From assembly GCA_020072585.1 (NCBI GenBank), contig JAIQGL010000001.1, positions 124,001-188,000 on the forward strand: a stretch of 64,000 nucleotides of DNA, given 5' to 3'. Source of the stretch: Terriglobia bacterium (lineage in GTDB: Bacteria > Acidobacteriota > Terriglobia > Terriglobales > Acidobacteriaceae). The notes under the pieces are model-generated. The model was not told where the DNA came from and made no database searches. It saw only the letters and a program-made list of their open reading frames with translations. A program made the translations under genes and the position numbers. Every line of letters starts with the position of its first letter. Positions within the stretch are counted from its first letter, which is position 1. Positions 25,910-33,262 of the stretch are shown here, one piece after another.

Positions 25910-25944
25910 ATCCTGAGCGAGCGCAGCGAGTCGAAGGACCTGTT
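25910..25944 (+). repeat. Intergenic repeat copy (ATCCTGAGCG ... AGGACCTGTT)
   Basis: This is a compact copy of the unit seen at 25236-25293, with GAGCGAGCGCAGCGAGTCGA in the middle. Confidence 0.55.
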
Positions 25945-26111
25945 GCTGAGCCTCTGTCATCCTGACCGACTCCTAGCGACGACCAACGGGAGGAGTGAGG
26001 GGGAGCGGAAGGATCCCGAGATATTTCCCTTGCCCATGCCGCCTCAGGGAGTTCTTCCCAGGCATTTTTGTGCTCCCCGGTGTCTTGCCGTTCCATGCCA
26101 AATTCGGGGCA

Positions 26112-26142
26112 GAAAAAGTCCCGGCCTTTATGGCCGGGGAAT
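26112..26142 (-). terminator. Terminator of the 26155-27264 operon
   Basis: On the minus strand CCCCGGCC and GGCCGGGA pair around ATAAA and are followed by CTTTTTC. It lies just after the stop codon at 26155. Confidence 0.85.
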
Positions 26143-26154
26143 TGGATAGTCGCT

Positions 26155-26508
26155 TTAGCGCCGGCGCGCCTTTGCTTTCGCCTTAGCCTGACGAAGAATG
26201 TCCTCTGGCTTTTTGCGCGAGTCTTCCCACTTCTGCCGCCGACGGTCATAGCGGAAGGCGTTATGCATCTCGCGGTCGCCCGCCGATGCCAGTGCATTGT
26301 AATTGGCATTGGCCCGCACGGACTCTAGTGTGACCTGCGCGCCGTACACATATTCAAGCCGCAACAGCTTGAGCCGTCCTGCTTCCTCCAGCCCGGCCAC
26401 AGCATTATCAAAGGCGTGGTTCATCTCCAGCAGGGCAAGATACATCGGATAGGTCCGGTGCACGGTTCGGTGTCGCCTGTCTGGGCGCTGTCTTGCTGCG
26501 GTCTTCAT
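26155..26508 (-). CDS. Basic helical protein of unknown function
   Basis: This 117-residue protein has a very basic N terminus (MKTAARQRPDRRHRTVHRTY), a central helix-rich part (ALLEMNHAFDNAVAGLEEAG, LLRLEYVYGAQVTLESVRAN) and a lysine/arginine-rich tail. The ATG overlaps the stop of the preceding gene by 4 bases (ATGA), which supports translational coupling. No family is recognised. It is the last gene of an operon headed by a small HTH protein; nucleic-acid binding is possible from its charge but not shown. Confidence 0.65.
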   Translation of the reverse strand: MKTAARQRPDRRHRTVHRTYPMYLALLEMNHAFDNAVAGLEEAGRLKLLRLEYVYGAQVTLESVRANANYNALASAGDREMHNAFRYDRRRQKWEDSRKKPEDILRQAKAKAKARRR

Positions 26509-26900
26509 CGCTGCGCTCCCTTCCTGCCCCGCAGGCGGACAAAGCGCGCGGCCTCCTGGTCTTCGCGTCCGGCAAAGAGCTGGAGCAGGTCGCGGTTAGC
26601 CAGGGAGCGAAGCTCTTCCGTGCGGTTGCGGTAATCGTGCAGGCACTCCTGGGGGAAGATGCCCGGTTTGTGCAGGCGGTCCTGCCATTGCAGGCGATCA
26701 AACGCGGCAAGCGCCACGCCAAAGCCGCGGTTCAGGTGGCGCAAGGTCTCAAGCAAATGGGATTTTAGTTGTGGGTCCGTTGCTTGCGGGTCTTTTATTT
26801 GTTGGTCAGGTATTTGTTGGTCAGGGTGCCCCGTATGTTTCATTTGCTGGCGCTGAGGTTGCGCCAAAGGATTGGAGCGTATAGCTTTATGAACAGCCAT
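26505..26900 (-). CDS. Hydrophilic protein of unknown function, coupled to next gene
   Basis: The start is set at ATG 26900, which has AAGGAGG 6 bases upstream; the frame opens slightly earlier. The 131-residue product has a Gln/Asp-rich linker with repeated short words (PDQQIPDQQIKDPQATDPQ, about 24-44) and a helical part (LLETLRHLNRGFGVALAAFD; LRSLANRDLLQLFAGREDQE). No family is recognised. It lies between the HTH gene and the 26155 gene, overlapping the latter by 4 bases. Confidence 0.65.
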   Translation of the reverse strand: MAVHKAIRSNPLAQPQRQQMKHTGHPDQQIPDQQIKDPQATDPQLKSHLLETLRHLNRGFGVALAAFDRLQWQDRLHKPGIFPQECLHDYRNRTEELRSLANRDLLQLFAGREDQEAARFVRLRGRKGAQR

Positions 26901-26979
26901 GGTTGCCTCCTTCAAGGCGACTACGGTTAGGGCGCGTTCGGTGTACTAGCACCGGGCGCTGCCCGTTAAGGTTGTGGTT

Positions 26980-27264
26980 TTACTTCTTCTTTTTCGTTTT
27001 GCGAGACTTGTGTGGCACAGCCGCCCCCGGCTGTGCGCCTTTCTTCTCCCTAAGCTTTTGGTAACGAGTCTTTCTGCCGTTGGCAATTTTTGGCAGCAGC
27101 TTGCGGACGCGTTCGACTTCCTCCTCGGTCCACATGTGGACAATCCGCTTTCCAACCTGGATGATCTCAGGAGCTGGAACTTTACCGACCGCTACATAGT
27201 GAGCCAGCGTGTCGAGGTGAATGCCGAGCTTTCGTGCCGCTTGCGTTGTTGAGAGCCTGACCAT
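26980..27264 (-). CDS. Small MerR/excisionase-type HTH protein
   Basis: This 94-residue protein begins MVRLSTTQAARKLGIHLDTL, then HYVAVGKVPAPEIIQVGKRI and a helix WTEEEVERVRKLLPKIA: the winged HTH pattern of excisionase/MerR-like DNA-binding domains. A lysine-rich tail ends KKKK. It probably heads an operon with the two genes downstream. A 15-base perfect palindrome lies just upstream of its ATG and overlaps the predicted -10 box, which suggests autoregulation. It is also next to the RAYT2 unit, but no integrase is present, so an excisionase role is not supported. Confidence 0.75.
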   Translation of the reverse strand: MVRLSTTQAARKLGIHLDTLAHYVAVGKVPAPEIIQVGKRIVHMWTEEEVERVRKLLPKIANGRKTRYQKLREKKGAQPGAAVPHKSRKTKKKK

Positions 27265-27266
27265 TC

Positions 27267-27301
27267 TCCGATATCATCGGATATACGTTTGCCTTTGTCA
27301 A
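27267..27301 (-). promoter_or_regulatory. Promoter with overlapping palindromic operator
   Basis: On the minus strand TTGACA (complement of 27296-27301) is 17 bases from GATGAT (complement of 27273-27278). The -10 lies inside the perfect palindrome TCCGAT-ATC-ATCGGA (27267-27281). The palindrome ends 3 bases before the HTH gene start, an arrangement typical of a self-repressing regulator. Confidence 0.65.
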
Positions 27302-27392
27302 GTACTTTTGAGCTTTGAGCCCTCTTGATTTTCCAAAATCAATCGCGCAACAGTTGCGGAAGACGTAAATGTTGGATGCCACGATGCCCAGA

Positions 27393-27458
27393 TTCGTATC
27401 AGGGCACGGGCTTCAGCCGTGCCGTAAGGAAGCAAAAAGATCCGGCTTTAGCCGCTGG
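27393..27458 (-). repeat. REP unit, family 2, left copy
   Basis: It contains the hairpin GGCACGGGCTTCAGCCGTGCC and, after a spacer, the second palindrome CCGGCTTTAGCCGCTGG (27442-27458). The TAA stop of RAYT 2 is formed by the GGCTAAAGCC word of this unit. Confidence 0.85.
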
Positions 27459-27924
27459 CCTTTTTCTTTTTACGCAGATAAGCGGAGCAATAAGGATAGT
27501 CTTCAGCCCGTGTCGCCAGCCCCGCCTTCACTGGATTGTTATCAATATAGTCTTTATGCGCGTCAAAGCTATTTCTATCAGTCACGCGTACCTCGGAAAA
27601 GCCGCGCTGCCAGATTTCTCCAATCAGTCCCAGCTCTTTCTTGCGTCGAAACGAATAGCCGCCCTTGATGAGCTGGACGGCCCGCTCGATGCTGGTATCA
27701 CCGTCCACGCTGAGTAGGACGTGAAAATGGTCTGGCATTACGACGAACTCGTGCACCTTGAATTTGCCCGCGAGAGTGTAGGTGCGAAGCACGTCGATAA
27801 GAAGTTCCGCCGCGCGTTGTGTCTGCAGTAACTGTTTGCCTTGAATAGTACGCGATGACACAAAGAACGTGCGGACACCCGCGACAATTGCTTGCCGTAA
27901 AGAGTTTCGTACAGGCTTGGCCAT
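27448..27924 (-). CDS. REP-associated tyrosine transposase 2 (Y1/HUH)
   Basis: The open frame reaches 28125, but homology to the family begins at the ATG at 27924, giving 158 residues. HxH is H66 and H68 (VVMPDHFHVLL), and the catalytic tyrosine is probably Y126 (DAHKDYIDNNPVKAGL). WQRGFSEVRVTDRNSF is a typical lead-in to the tyrosine helix. It is shorter than and clearly different from RAYT 1, closer to the group with the DHFH motif and NNPVKAGL. Its start and stop are set by the flanking repeats, so it probably acts on them. Confidence 0.9.
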   Translation of the reverse strand: MAKPVRNSLRQAIVAGVRTFFVSSRTIQGKQLLQTQRAAELLIDVLRTYTLAGKFKVHEFVVMPDHFHVLLSVDGDTSIERAVQLIKGGYSFRRKKELGLIGEIWQRGFSEVRVTDRNSFDAHKDYIDNNPVKAGLATRAEDYPYCSAYLRKKKKASG

Positions 27925-27926
27925 AG

Positions 27927-27995
27927 CACAGGGGCTAAAGCCCATCATTCTACTACTACGAGACGGCACGACTGAAGCTCGTGCCCTGATACGAA
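27927..27995 (+). repeat. REP unit, family 2, right copy
   Basis: It begins with CAGGGGCTAAAGCCC and ends with the hairpin GGCACGACTGAAGCTCGTGCC plus CTGATACGAA. It is an inverted copy of 27393-27458, in the same orientation as the solo copy at 60308-60370. Confidence 0.85.
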
Positions 27996-28314
27996 CCGAA
28001 TGGCACTTTTCGCTTTGCTCCCGCTCGAAAAGCCATACTTCCTCGGGTGAGATCACGTAACAGGGCATGAGTTTACTCATGCCGTCTAACGCATGAAAAA
28101 GAAAAATTCCTTGCACTGCAGGCACTCGCGCAGCGCAGCGGAAGCGATAAAAACTCCAGGCTTATAGCAGTTTTAGTGCTAGCGTAAACCTTTCTGACTT
28201 CGTCATCCCGACGTCCGTTAAGCGAGCGCGCGCTTTCATCAGCGCGCGAGTAGGACGGAGGGACCTTGTGCTTGCCTTAAAAAGTTTACGTTATCTATAA
28301 AACCGCTCCCAGCC
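27996..28314. other. Intergenic region between RAYT 2 and the P-type ATPase
   Basis: It contains a candidate small inverted-repeat element at 28181-28292 and otherwise no supported gene. Confidence 0.5.
28181..28292. repeat. Possible MITE/REP-like element (about 110 bp)
   Basis: It is bounded by CGTAAAC (28183-28189) and GTTTACG (28284-28290) with partly matching flanks. The centre carries a strong palindrome of GCGCGCG arms around TTTCATCA, plus the words GTCATCCCGAC and GAGGGACCTTGT related to the repeats at 25.2 and 25.9 kb. Only one copy is seen, so its mobile nature is a guess. Confidence 0.4.
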
Positions 28315-30222
28315 TCAACCTCCACTATCATCACTAAGTTCGCGGTGTGGGAATACCATGCGCAACGCGTTCAGCACGGCGGCCACGTCAATCACTTCCT
28401 GCGTCACAGCTCCTGCCACCGGAGGCAGATAACCCGCGGCCGCGAGCAGCATTCCGATCATGCTTGCCGCCATGCCGCCTACCGCGCTCTGCATGGCAAT
28501 CCTGCGCATGCGTCGGCCAATATGGATGAGTTCATCAACCTTACTGAGAGAAGTTTCCAGCACCACGGCATCCGCGGCTTCTGCTGTAATGTCACTGTTT
28601 TGGCCAAAAGCCACGCCGACGGTGGCGGCCTGCATGGCCGGAGCATCGTTGATGCCGTCGCCCACAAACATGGTCTTTGCCAGCTTTGATTCCGACTTCA
28701 CGACTGCCACTTTATCTTCCGGGCTCTGGCTGGCAAGCACATCAGAGATGCCGACCTCGCCGGCCAGGTAGCGGACCTCGGCTTCCCGGTCTCCAGAGAG
28801 CAGGAGTACGCGGTTCACGCGGTGCCGCGGACCCAGGTGAGTGACAAACGACCGGCTCTCTTCGCGCGGCGCGTCGCGGAAGCGCAGAGTGGCTGCGTAG
28901 CTGCCATCCACAAGCAGAATGCACTCCATTCCCGCCGAGGGTGGTGGAAGCTTTGCGGCGATTGCATCGCCGAGCGTCATGCTCCTCTTTCTTCCAGTGA
29001 TCTGGATATGACGGCCATCAATGGTCCCTTCCAGCCCCAAACCCGGCTTCTCGCCGATTTCTGACACTGCCGCCAGCGCGATCCCTTCATGCTCCGCGGC
29101 TTCACGGATGGTCTTGGCCAGCGGGTGCTTTGAATACTGCTCCAGGCTGGCGGCCATTTGCAGGATTCGCTCCCGAGTCTGGCCAGACGCGCAGAGGACA
29201 TCTGTTAATGCCGGCCGGCCGTAGGTGAGGGTCCCGGTTTTGTCCAGGATGATGGTCCGGCAGGTATCGATCCGCTCCAGCATGGACGGGTCTTTAATAA
29301 TGATGCCGCGGCTCGCGGCGACGGAGATGGCGCCGATAATCGCAATGGGGATCGCCAGCAGCAGGGGACATGGTGTGGCAATTACCAGGACGGCGAGAAA
29401 ACGAGTTGGATCGCCACCCAGAATCCATCCGATTCCGGCCACTCCCAGCGCAACCACTGTGTACCAGGAGCCCAGGCGGTCAGCGATGCGGCGCAGTTGC
29501 GGCCGATTGGTCTCCGCTTCGCGCATCACACGCATGATTTTTGCATAGCGCGAATCGGCGGGCAGGCTTGAGACGGAGATGGTCAGAACGGTTTCCCCGT
29601 TCAGCGAGCCAGAGAGCACGCTGGCCCCGTTGACCTTCTGGATCAGGAAAGGCTCCCCTGTCAGGTATGACTCGTCCATGGATCCGCTGCCTGCAACAAC
29701 CACACCGTCAGCCGGGCAGACTTCATGGGGAAACACCACGAGCTGTTCGCCAATCTGGATCTCGGAAACGTCAATGTTCAACAGCTGCTCACCCTGCCTT
29801 CGATGTGCAATCCGCGGCATTCTTCTCGCCAACGCTCCCAGCACAGACGAGGCCCGCTGCGTGGCGTACTCTTCCAGCGCCGTGCCTCCTGACAACATCA
29901 ACACAACAATGGAACCAGCCAGATATTCACCCAGCACCAAAGACGTGACAATGGAGATCCCGGCGAGCAGGTCAGCTCCAAAGTCGCCGGTAAGGGCTTT
30001 TCGCGTGAGATCAAATACCAGTGGCCCGCCGCCTGCCGCCAGCACCGCGATCAGGGTCCAGCGGCACTGGTTGAACGGCAGATGCAGCAGATAACGGGTG
30101 ATCAGATAGGCCGCAATCCCCAGCAGGGCGAATAGGGCAATCGCGGTTGTCAGGGTGAAGAACTGGCGTCTGGGAGTTGCCGGTTGAGCAACTGGCTGCG
30201 AAGCGGAGGAACGCGCAGACAT
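28315..30222 (-). CDS. Heavy-metal P1B-type ATPase lacking a metal-binding N-domain
   Basis: This 635-residue P-type ATPase has an N-terminal membrane bundle starting at about residue 20 and no CxxC heavy-metal domain. TGEPFLIQK marks the actuator domain; the membrane metal motif is TPCP (VLVIATPCPLLLAIP) where Cu/Zn pumps have CPC or CPH. The phosphorylation site is DKTGTLT, the HP motif is SKHPLAKT and the hinge is GDGINDAPAM. The last helices carry TQEVIDVAAVLNALRM. The TPC motif occurs in less-studied P1B subgroups, so the metal cannot be named. It is preceded by a 67-residue gene 6 bases upstream and is divergent from the rubrerythrin-VIT1 gene. Confidence 0.88.
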   Translation of the reverse strand: MSARSSASQPVAQPATPRRQFFTLTTAIALFALLGIAAYLITRYLLHLPFNQCRWTLIAVLAAGGGPLVFDLTRKALTGDFGADLLAGISIVTSLVLGEYLAGSIVVLMLSGGTALEEYATQRASSVLGALARRMPRIAHRRQGEQLLNIDVSEIQIGEQLVVFPHEVCPADGVVVAGSGSMDESYLTGEPFLIQKVNGASVLSGSLNGETVLTISVSSLPADSRYAKIMRVMREAETNRPQLRRIADRLGSWYTVVALGVAGIGWILGGDPTRFLAVLVIATPCPLLLAIPIAIIGAISVAASRGIIIKDPSMLERIDTCRTIILDKTGTLTYGRPALTDVLCASGQTRERILQMAASLEQYSKHPLAKTIREAAEHEGIALAAVSEIGEKPGLGLEGTIDGRHIQITGRKRSMTLGDAIAAKLPPPSAGMECILLVDGSYAATLRFRDAPREESRSFVTHLGPRHRVNRVLLLSGDREAEVRYLAGEVGISDVLASQSPEDKVAVVKSESKLAKTMFVGDGINDAPAMQAATVGVAFGQNSDITAEAADAVVLETSLSKVDELIHIGRRMRRIAMQSAVGGMAASMIGMLLAAAGYLPPVAGAVTQEVIDVAAVLNALRMVFPHRELSDDSGG

Positions 30223-30228
30223 TGGCGG

Positions 30229-30432
30229 CTAAAACATTCCACCCGTATTGATATTCAGTTGGGCCAGGGCCAGCTCCAGTTTCGTGATGGCCTCCTGTAA
30301 TTCGGGATGTTTCTCCAGACCAAATTTTTCGCTTAGGGCTATCAGCAATCGATAAGCGCCGGCAACGTGGTGGGCTGGCTCTTGTGAGGATGGCTGGTCA
30401 TTTTGTGGCCCTGTTTTGGGTTCCGGTTCCAT
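30229..30432 (-). CDS. Small protein of unknown function upstream of the P-type ATPase
   Basis: This is a 67-residue protein from ATG 30432, which has GAGGAG 7 bases upstream (the frame opens at 30447). It has a disordered proline/glutamine-rich N terminus and a helical C-terminal half (YRLLIALSEKFGLEKHPELQ, ITKLELALAQLNINTG). Its stop lies 6 bases before the ATPase start, which itself has no Shine-Dalgarno, so translation is probably coupled. No family is recognised and no metal-binding cysteines are present. Confidence 0.65.
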   Translation of the reverse strand: MEPEPKTGPQNDQPSSQEPAHHVAGAYRLLIALSEKFGLEKHPELQEAITKLELALAQLNINTGGMF

Positions 30433-30706
30433 CGTTATTCTCCTCAAGTCTCAAGGCGCTTGTCATTTCGAATAGAGAAATCCCGAATCGCAATGATGGC
30501 GCCACAGTCGCATCCCTGGGTCTTTTCCGCAGGAACACGGCTGATGAGACTGATCTTATGCTGATTGCGCTCCCATTTCCAGAATAAGGCGGTTGAGGCT
30601 GTGCGGCACGGTCCCGCGCCGGTTCCGGCGCAAACTCATCCTCAATACAGTAAAATGCCTTTTACGTCAGCGCGTCTCGCGCAACCCCTGCAACCCTGGA
30701 ACCTTA
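30433..30706. other. Divergent intergenic region (metal ATPase / MbfA-like)
   Basis: About 270 bases lie between two outward-reading genes that are both plausibly metal-related. No clear palindromic Fur- or MntR-like box was recognised. The frame leading into the MbfA gene is open by chance upstream of the chosen start. Confidence 0.4.
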
Positions 30707-31657
30707 ATGCGCAGCTTTGAGAGCCTTTCAGAACAGGAAGTACTTGCCCTGGCAATTTCGCTGGAGGAAGAAGACGAACGTGTTTACAGCGATTTTGTCG
30801 AGAGCTTTCGCAAAGATTTTCCTGCCACGTCGGCCATGTTTGACGTCATGCGGGAAGAGGAATCCACGCACCGGCGCAGGCTGATCGAGCTGTATCGCAG
30901 CAAGTTTGGCGAGCACATACCGCTGGTCCGGCGCGGCGACGTACGAGGTCTGGTCAGCCGCAAGGCCATCTGGCTGTCTCAGCCGTTGCGTCCGGAAGCC
31001 GCGCGCCGGCAGGCAGCCACGCTGGAAGTGGAGACCCGCATCTTCTATGAGAAGGCGGCGTCCCGCACGCAAGATGCAAGTATCCGGCAGCTGCTGAACG
31101 ACCTGGCGCAGGCAGAGCGGGCGCATGAGCACAAGGCGGAAGAGCTGGACAAACTGGATGCCGGGACCCGTGGCGAAGAAGATGTAGCCAGCCGCAGGCT
31201 CTTCGTTCTCCAGATTGTGCAGCCGGGGCTGGCCGGGCTGATGGATGGGTCGGTATCAACGCTGGCGCCGGTCTTTGCCGCCGCATTTGCCAGGCATGAA
31301 TCGCACTTTGCGTTTCTGGTGGGCCTGGCGGCTTCTCTTGGCGCCGGCATCAGCATGGGGTTTGCCGAAGCCCTTTCCGATGACGGCAGTCTCACCGGGC
31401 GCGGACATCCCTGGGTGCGTGGTCTGGTTTGCGGACTGATGACGATGCTGGGCGGAATCGGGCATACGCTTCCATTTCTGATTCCGTCGTTCCAGATTGC
31501 AACCATCATCGCTGTAATTGTGGTGATCGCCGAACTGGGTGCGATTGCCTGGGTACGCCACCGCTACATGGAGTCGCCCTGGGTATCCGCCACATTGCAG
31601 GTCGTGCTGGGCGGAGCGCTGGTTTTTATTGCCGGAGTGCTGATTGGAAGTTCGTAA
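30707..31657 (+). CDS. Rubrerythrin-VIT1 fusion (MbfA-like ferritin/iron exporter)
   Basis: This is a 316-residue protein from ATG 30707 (the open frame extends upstream, but the family begins at about [20 protein letters not shown]). The N-terminal half is a ferritin-like four-helix domain with carboxylate ligands in [35 protein letters not shown] and [13 protein letters not shown]. The C-terminal half is a VIT1-type membrane domain ([29 protein letters not shown], then three to four helices). Such fusions, called MbfA in rhizobia, bind iron and export it, protecting against iron and peroxide stress. It is divergent from the metal ATPase operon and convergent with the sigma-54 regulator. Confidence 0.85.
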   Translation: MRSFESLSEQEVLALAISLEEEDERVYSDFVESFRKDFPATSAMFDVMREEESTHRRRLIELYRSKFGEHIPLVRRGDVRGLVSRKAIWLSQPLRPEAARRQAATLEVETRIFYEKAASRTQDASIRQLLNDLAQAERAHEHKAEELDKLDAGTRGEEDVASRRLFVLQIVQPGLAGLMDGSVSTLAPVFAAAFARHESHFAFLVGLAASLGAGISMGFAEALSDDGSLTGRGHPWVRGLVCGLMTMLGGIGHTLPFLIPSFQIATIIAVIVVIAELGAIAWVRHRYMESPWVSATLQVVLGGALVFIAGVLIGSS

Positions 31658-31690
31658 ACATTTCCTGGAAAACTTCGTTTAGGCCGGTTT

Positions 31691-33058
31691 CTACTTTTGC
31701 GTCTCCATGGCCCAGCCATCTTTCTTCATCTCCGTACGCAGCCAGCGTTGCAGGCTGGTGCGCAGGGAGGTGGCAAGATCACCAAACTGGATTCCGTATT
31801 GCCCGCCTCTGTTGGTCCATGTGACCCGGCCAGGAAATTCTGCTGCACCTTCGCTGCTGCTGCCGGGCACGGAAAAAACCAGGGCGACCGGCGCGCCGGA
31901 CTTCAATGGCCTGTCAGTTTTAGTTCCTGCTCCGCCCGCGCTGATGTTCAAAAGGACAGCATCAAATTGCTCGCCGGCATATTTCATCTTGATGGGCAGC
32001 TCAAGCTGGGCGCGGTAATAGCGCTGCTGGCTCATGCTCAGCGTGCCGGAGGAGTCCTCCAGACCGGCCTCGCGATAGGCTTTCAGCTTGCGAATCAATG
32101 TGCGCCGGGAAATACCCAGAGCTCCAGCCGCCTTGCCCTGGTTGCCGTTGCTTTCTTCCAGCGCCTGAAAAATCGCCTGTTTCTCCATCTGGTCCAGGTC
32201 CGTCCCCACGGGAGCGCGCCTGCTGGCGACGGAATCCGGAAAACACAGGTCTGCGGCAGTGATTTCTAAATGCGCGTCCTTTGCCTGCAACACAGCGCCA
32301 AACACAACATTCTTCAATTCGCGCACATTGCCTGGCCACTGATAGCAGAGCAGCGCGTCAATGGCGTCCTGGCTGAAGCGGGATTCAGGATAGTGCTGAT
32401 GCAGGACCTGCTCGGCAATGCCCAGCACCTCTTCCGGGCGCTCGCGCAGTGGCGGGACCTCAAGCTTGAACTGTGCCAGGCGATGATAGAGGTCACTGCG
32501 AAAGCGGCCTGCGCGTACCAGATCTTCAAGATTATGGTTGGTGGCCGCAACCACGCGCACATCCACGCTGACTTTCTTGTTGCCGCCCAGCCGGAAATAA
32601 GGCACGCCGTCCAGTACGCGCAGCAACTTCACCTGGATCTTCAGGTCCAGGTCGCCGATTTCATCAAGAAAGAGCGTGCCTTTGTTGGCCATCTCGAAAT
32701 ACCCGGGTTTCATGGCGTCAGCGCCACTGAACGCGCCTTTTTCGTATCCAAAAAGTTCGCTCTCTACCAGGTGCTCAGGGATGGCCGCGCAGTTCACATC
32801 AATAAAGGGACTGTTGCAGCGCAAGGAATGGGCGTGAATGGCGTGAGCAATCATTTCCTTGCCGGAACCCGTGTCGCCTACAATCAGCACCGCTGCCGGA
32901 TGGCGCGCAACTTTCTCCGCAAGTTTCATCACCCGTTGCAGAGAAGCGCTCCGGACGATCGGCTCGCTCTGGTCGCTCTTTGCCGGACCGCTGTTGGACA
33001 ACGCATCGTCGTCTGGAGACACGTGCGTTGTTGGGGCGGTTTTAGGTGGGTAATGCAT
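31691..33058 (-). CDS. Sigma-54-dependent activator with C-terminal PilZ domain
   Basis: This is a 455-residue protein from ATG 33058 (the frame opens at a GTG at 33121). About 35 disordered residues precede a full sigma-54-interaction AAA+ domain: Walker A GDTGSGKE (61-68), ELFGYEKGAFSGAD with a GAFSGA variant of the sigma-54 loop, Walker B LFLDEIGDL and the arginine region. A Fis-type HTH (GNQGKAAGALGISRRTLIRK) follows at about 310-340, then a PilZ-like domain (about 360-450) with NISAGGAG matching the NxSxxG motif. The usual RxxxR is represented only by RYYR. No receiver, GAF or PAS sensor is present, so PilZ may be the regulatory input. Confidence 0.85.
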   Translation of the reverse strand: MHYPPKTAPTTHVSPDDDALSNSGPAKSDQSEPIVRSASLQRVMKLAEKVARHPAAVLIVGDTGSGKEMIAHAIHAHSLRCNSPFIDVNCAAIPEHLVESELFGYEKGAFSGADAMKPGYFEMANKGTLFLDEIGDLDLKIQVKLLRVLDGVPYFRLGGNKKVSVDVRVVAATNHNLEDLVRAGRFRSDLYHRLAQFKLEVPPLRERPEEVLGIAEQVLHQHYPESRFSQDAIDALLCYQWPGNVRELKNVVFGAVLQAKDAHLEITAADLCFPDSVASRRAPVGTDLDQMEKQAIFQALEESNGNQGKAAGALGISRRTLIRKLKAYREAGLEDSSGTLSMSQQRYYRAQLELPIKMKYAGEQFDAVLLNISAGGAGTKTDRPLKSGAPVALVFSVPGSSSEGAAEFPGRVTWTNRGGQYGIQFGDLATSLRTSLQRWLRTEMKKDGWAMETQK

Positions 33059-33262
33059 CGATTTTGGGTTTAATAATGTAGCAATTTTGATTCCTAAGGC
33101 AATAGGGGAAATCCAGCACACAATTACCTAAGTCTGGGCAGAACAAAATAAAGCCGGACGGGAGAGCATCCCGGCCTGCATGGTCCGCTCGTGTCTGTAC
33201 AGGCTGCGCAAATCGGCATACACTTTCCAGTTTTGAGAAATTCAAATACCTGAGGCAAAACT

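Larger units (their letters stand above)
25800..26154. other. Intergenic region with repeats and a terminator
   Basis: About 350 bases hold the purS promoter region, the repeat at 25910-25944, a further GTCATCCTGAC... stretch around 25957, and the terminator of the upstream operon at 26112-26142. No gene is supported, although frames stay open by chance. Confidence 0.5.
27393..27995. mobile_element. Second RAYT unit bracketed by inverted repeats
   Basis: A RAYT gene (27448-27924, minus strand) lies between two inverted copies of a bipartite repeat (27393-27458 and 27927-27995). The core 33 bases (27393-27425 versus 27963-27995) match as reverse complements with 2 differences, both inside the hairpin stem and compensating. 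The transposase stop codon lies inside the left repeat, and its start codon is immediately outside the right one. The repeat family is unrelated to that of RAYT 1. Confidence 0.8.

Noticed and set aside
25800-26309. N-terminal extension of the purS frame
   Set aside because: The frame stays open by chance through repeats and a terminator. PurS is a known family of about 80 residues that starts at 25799.
33150-33176. Hairpin upstream of the sigma-54 regulator as a terminator
   Set aside because: Arms GCCGG/CCGGC are followed by a broken T-rich tail on the minus strand, but no gene upstream on that strand needs a terminator. An attenuator role cannot be supported.
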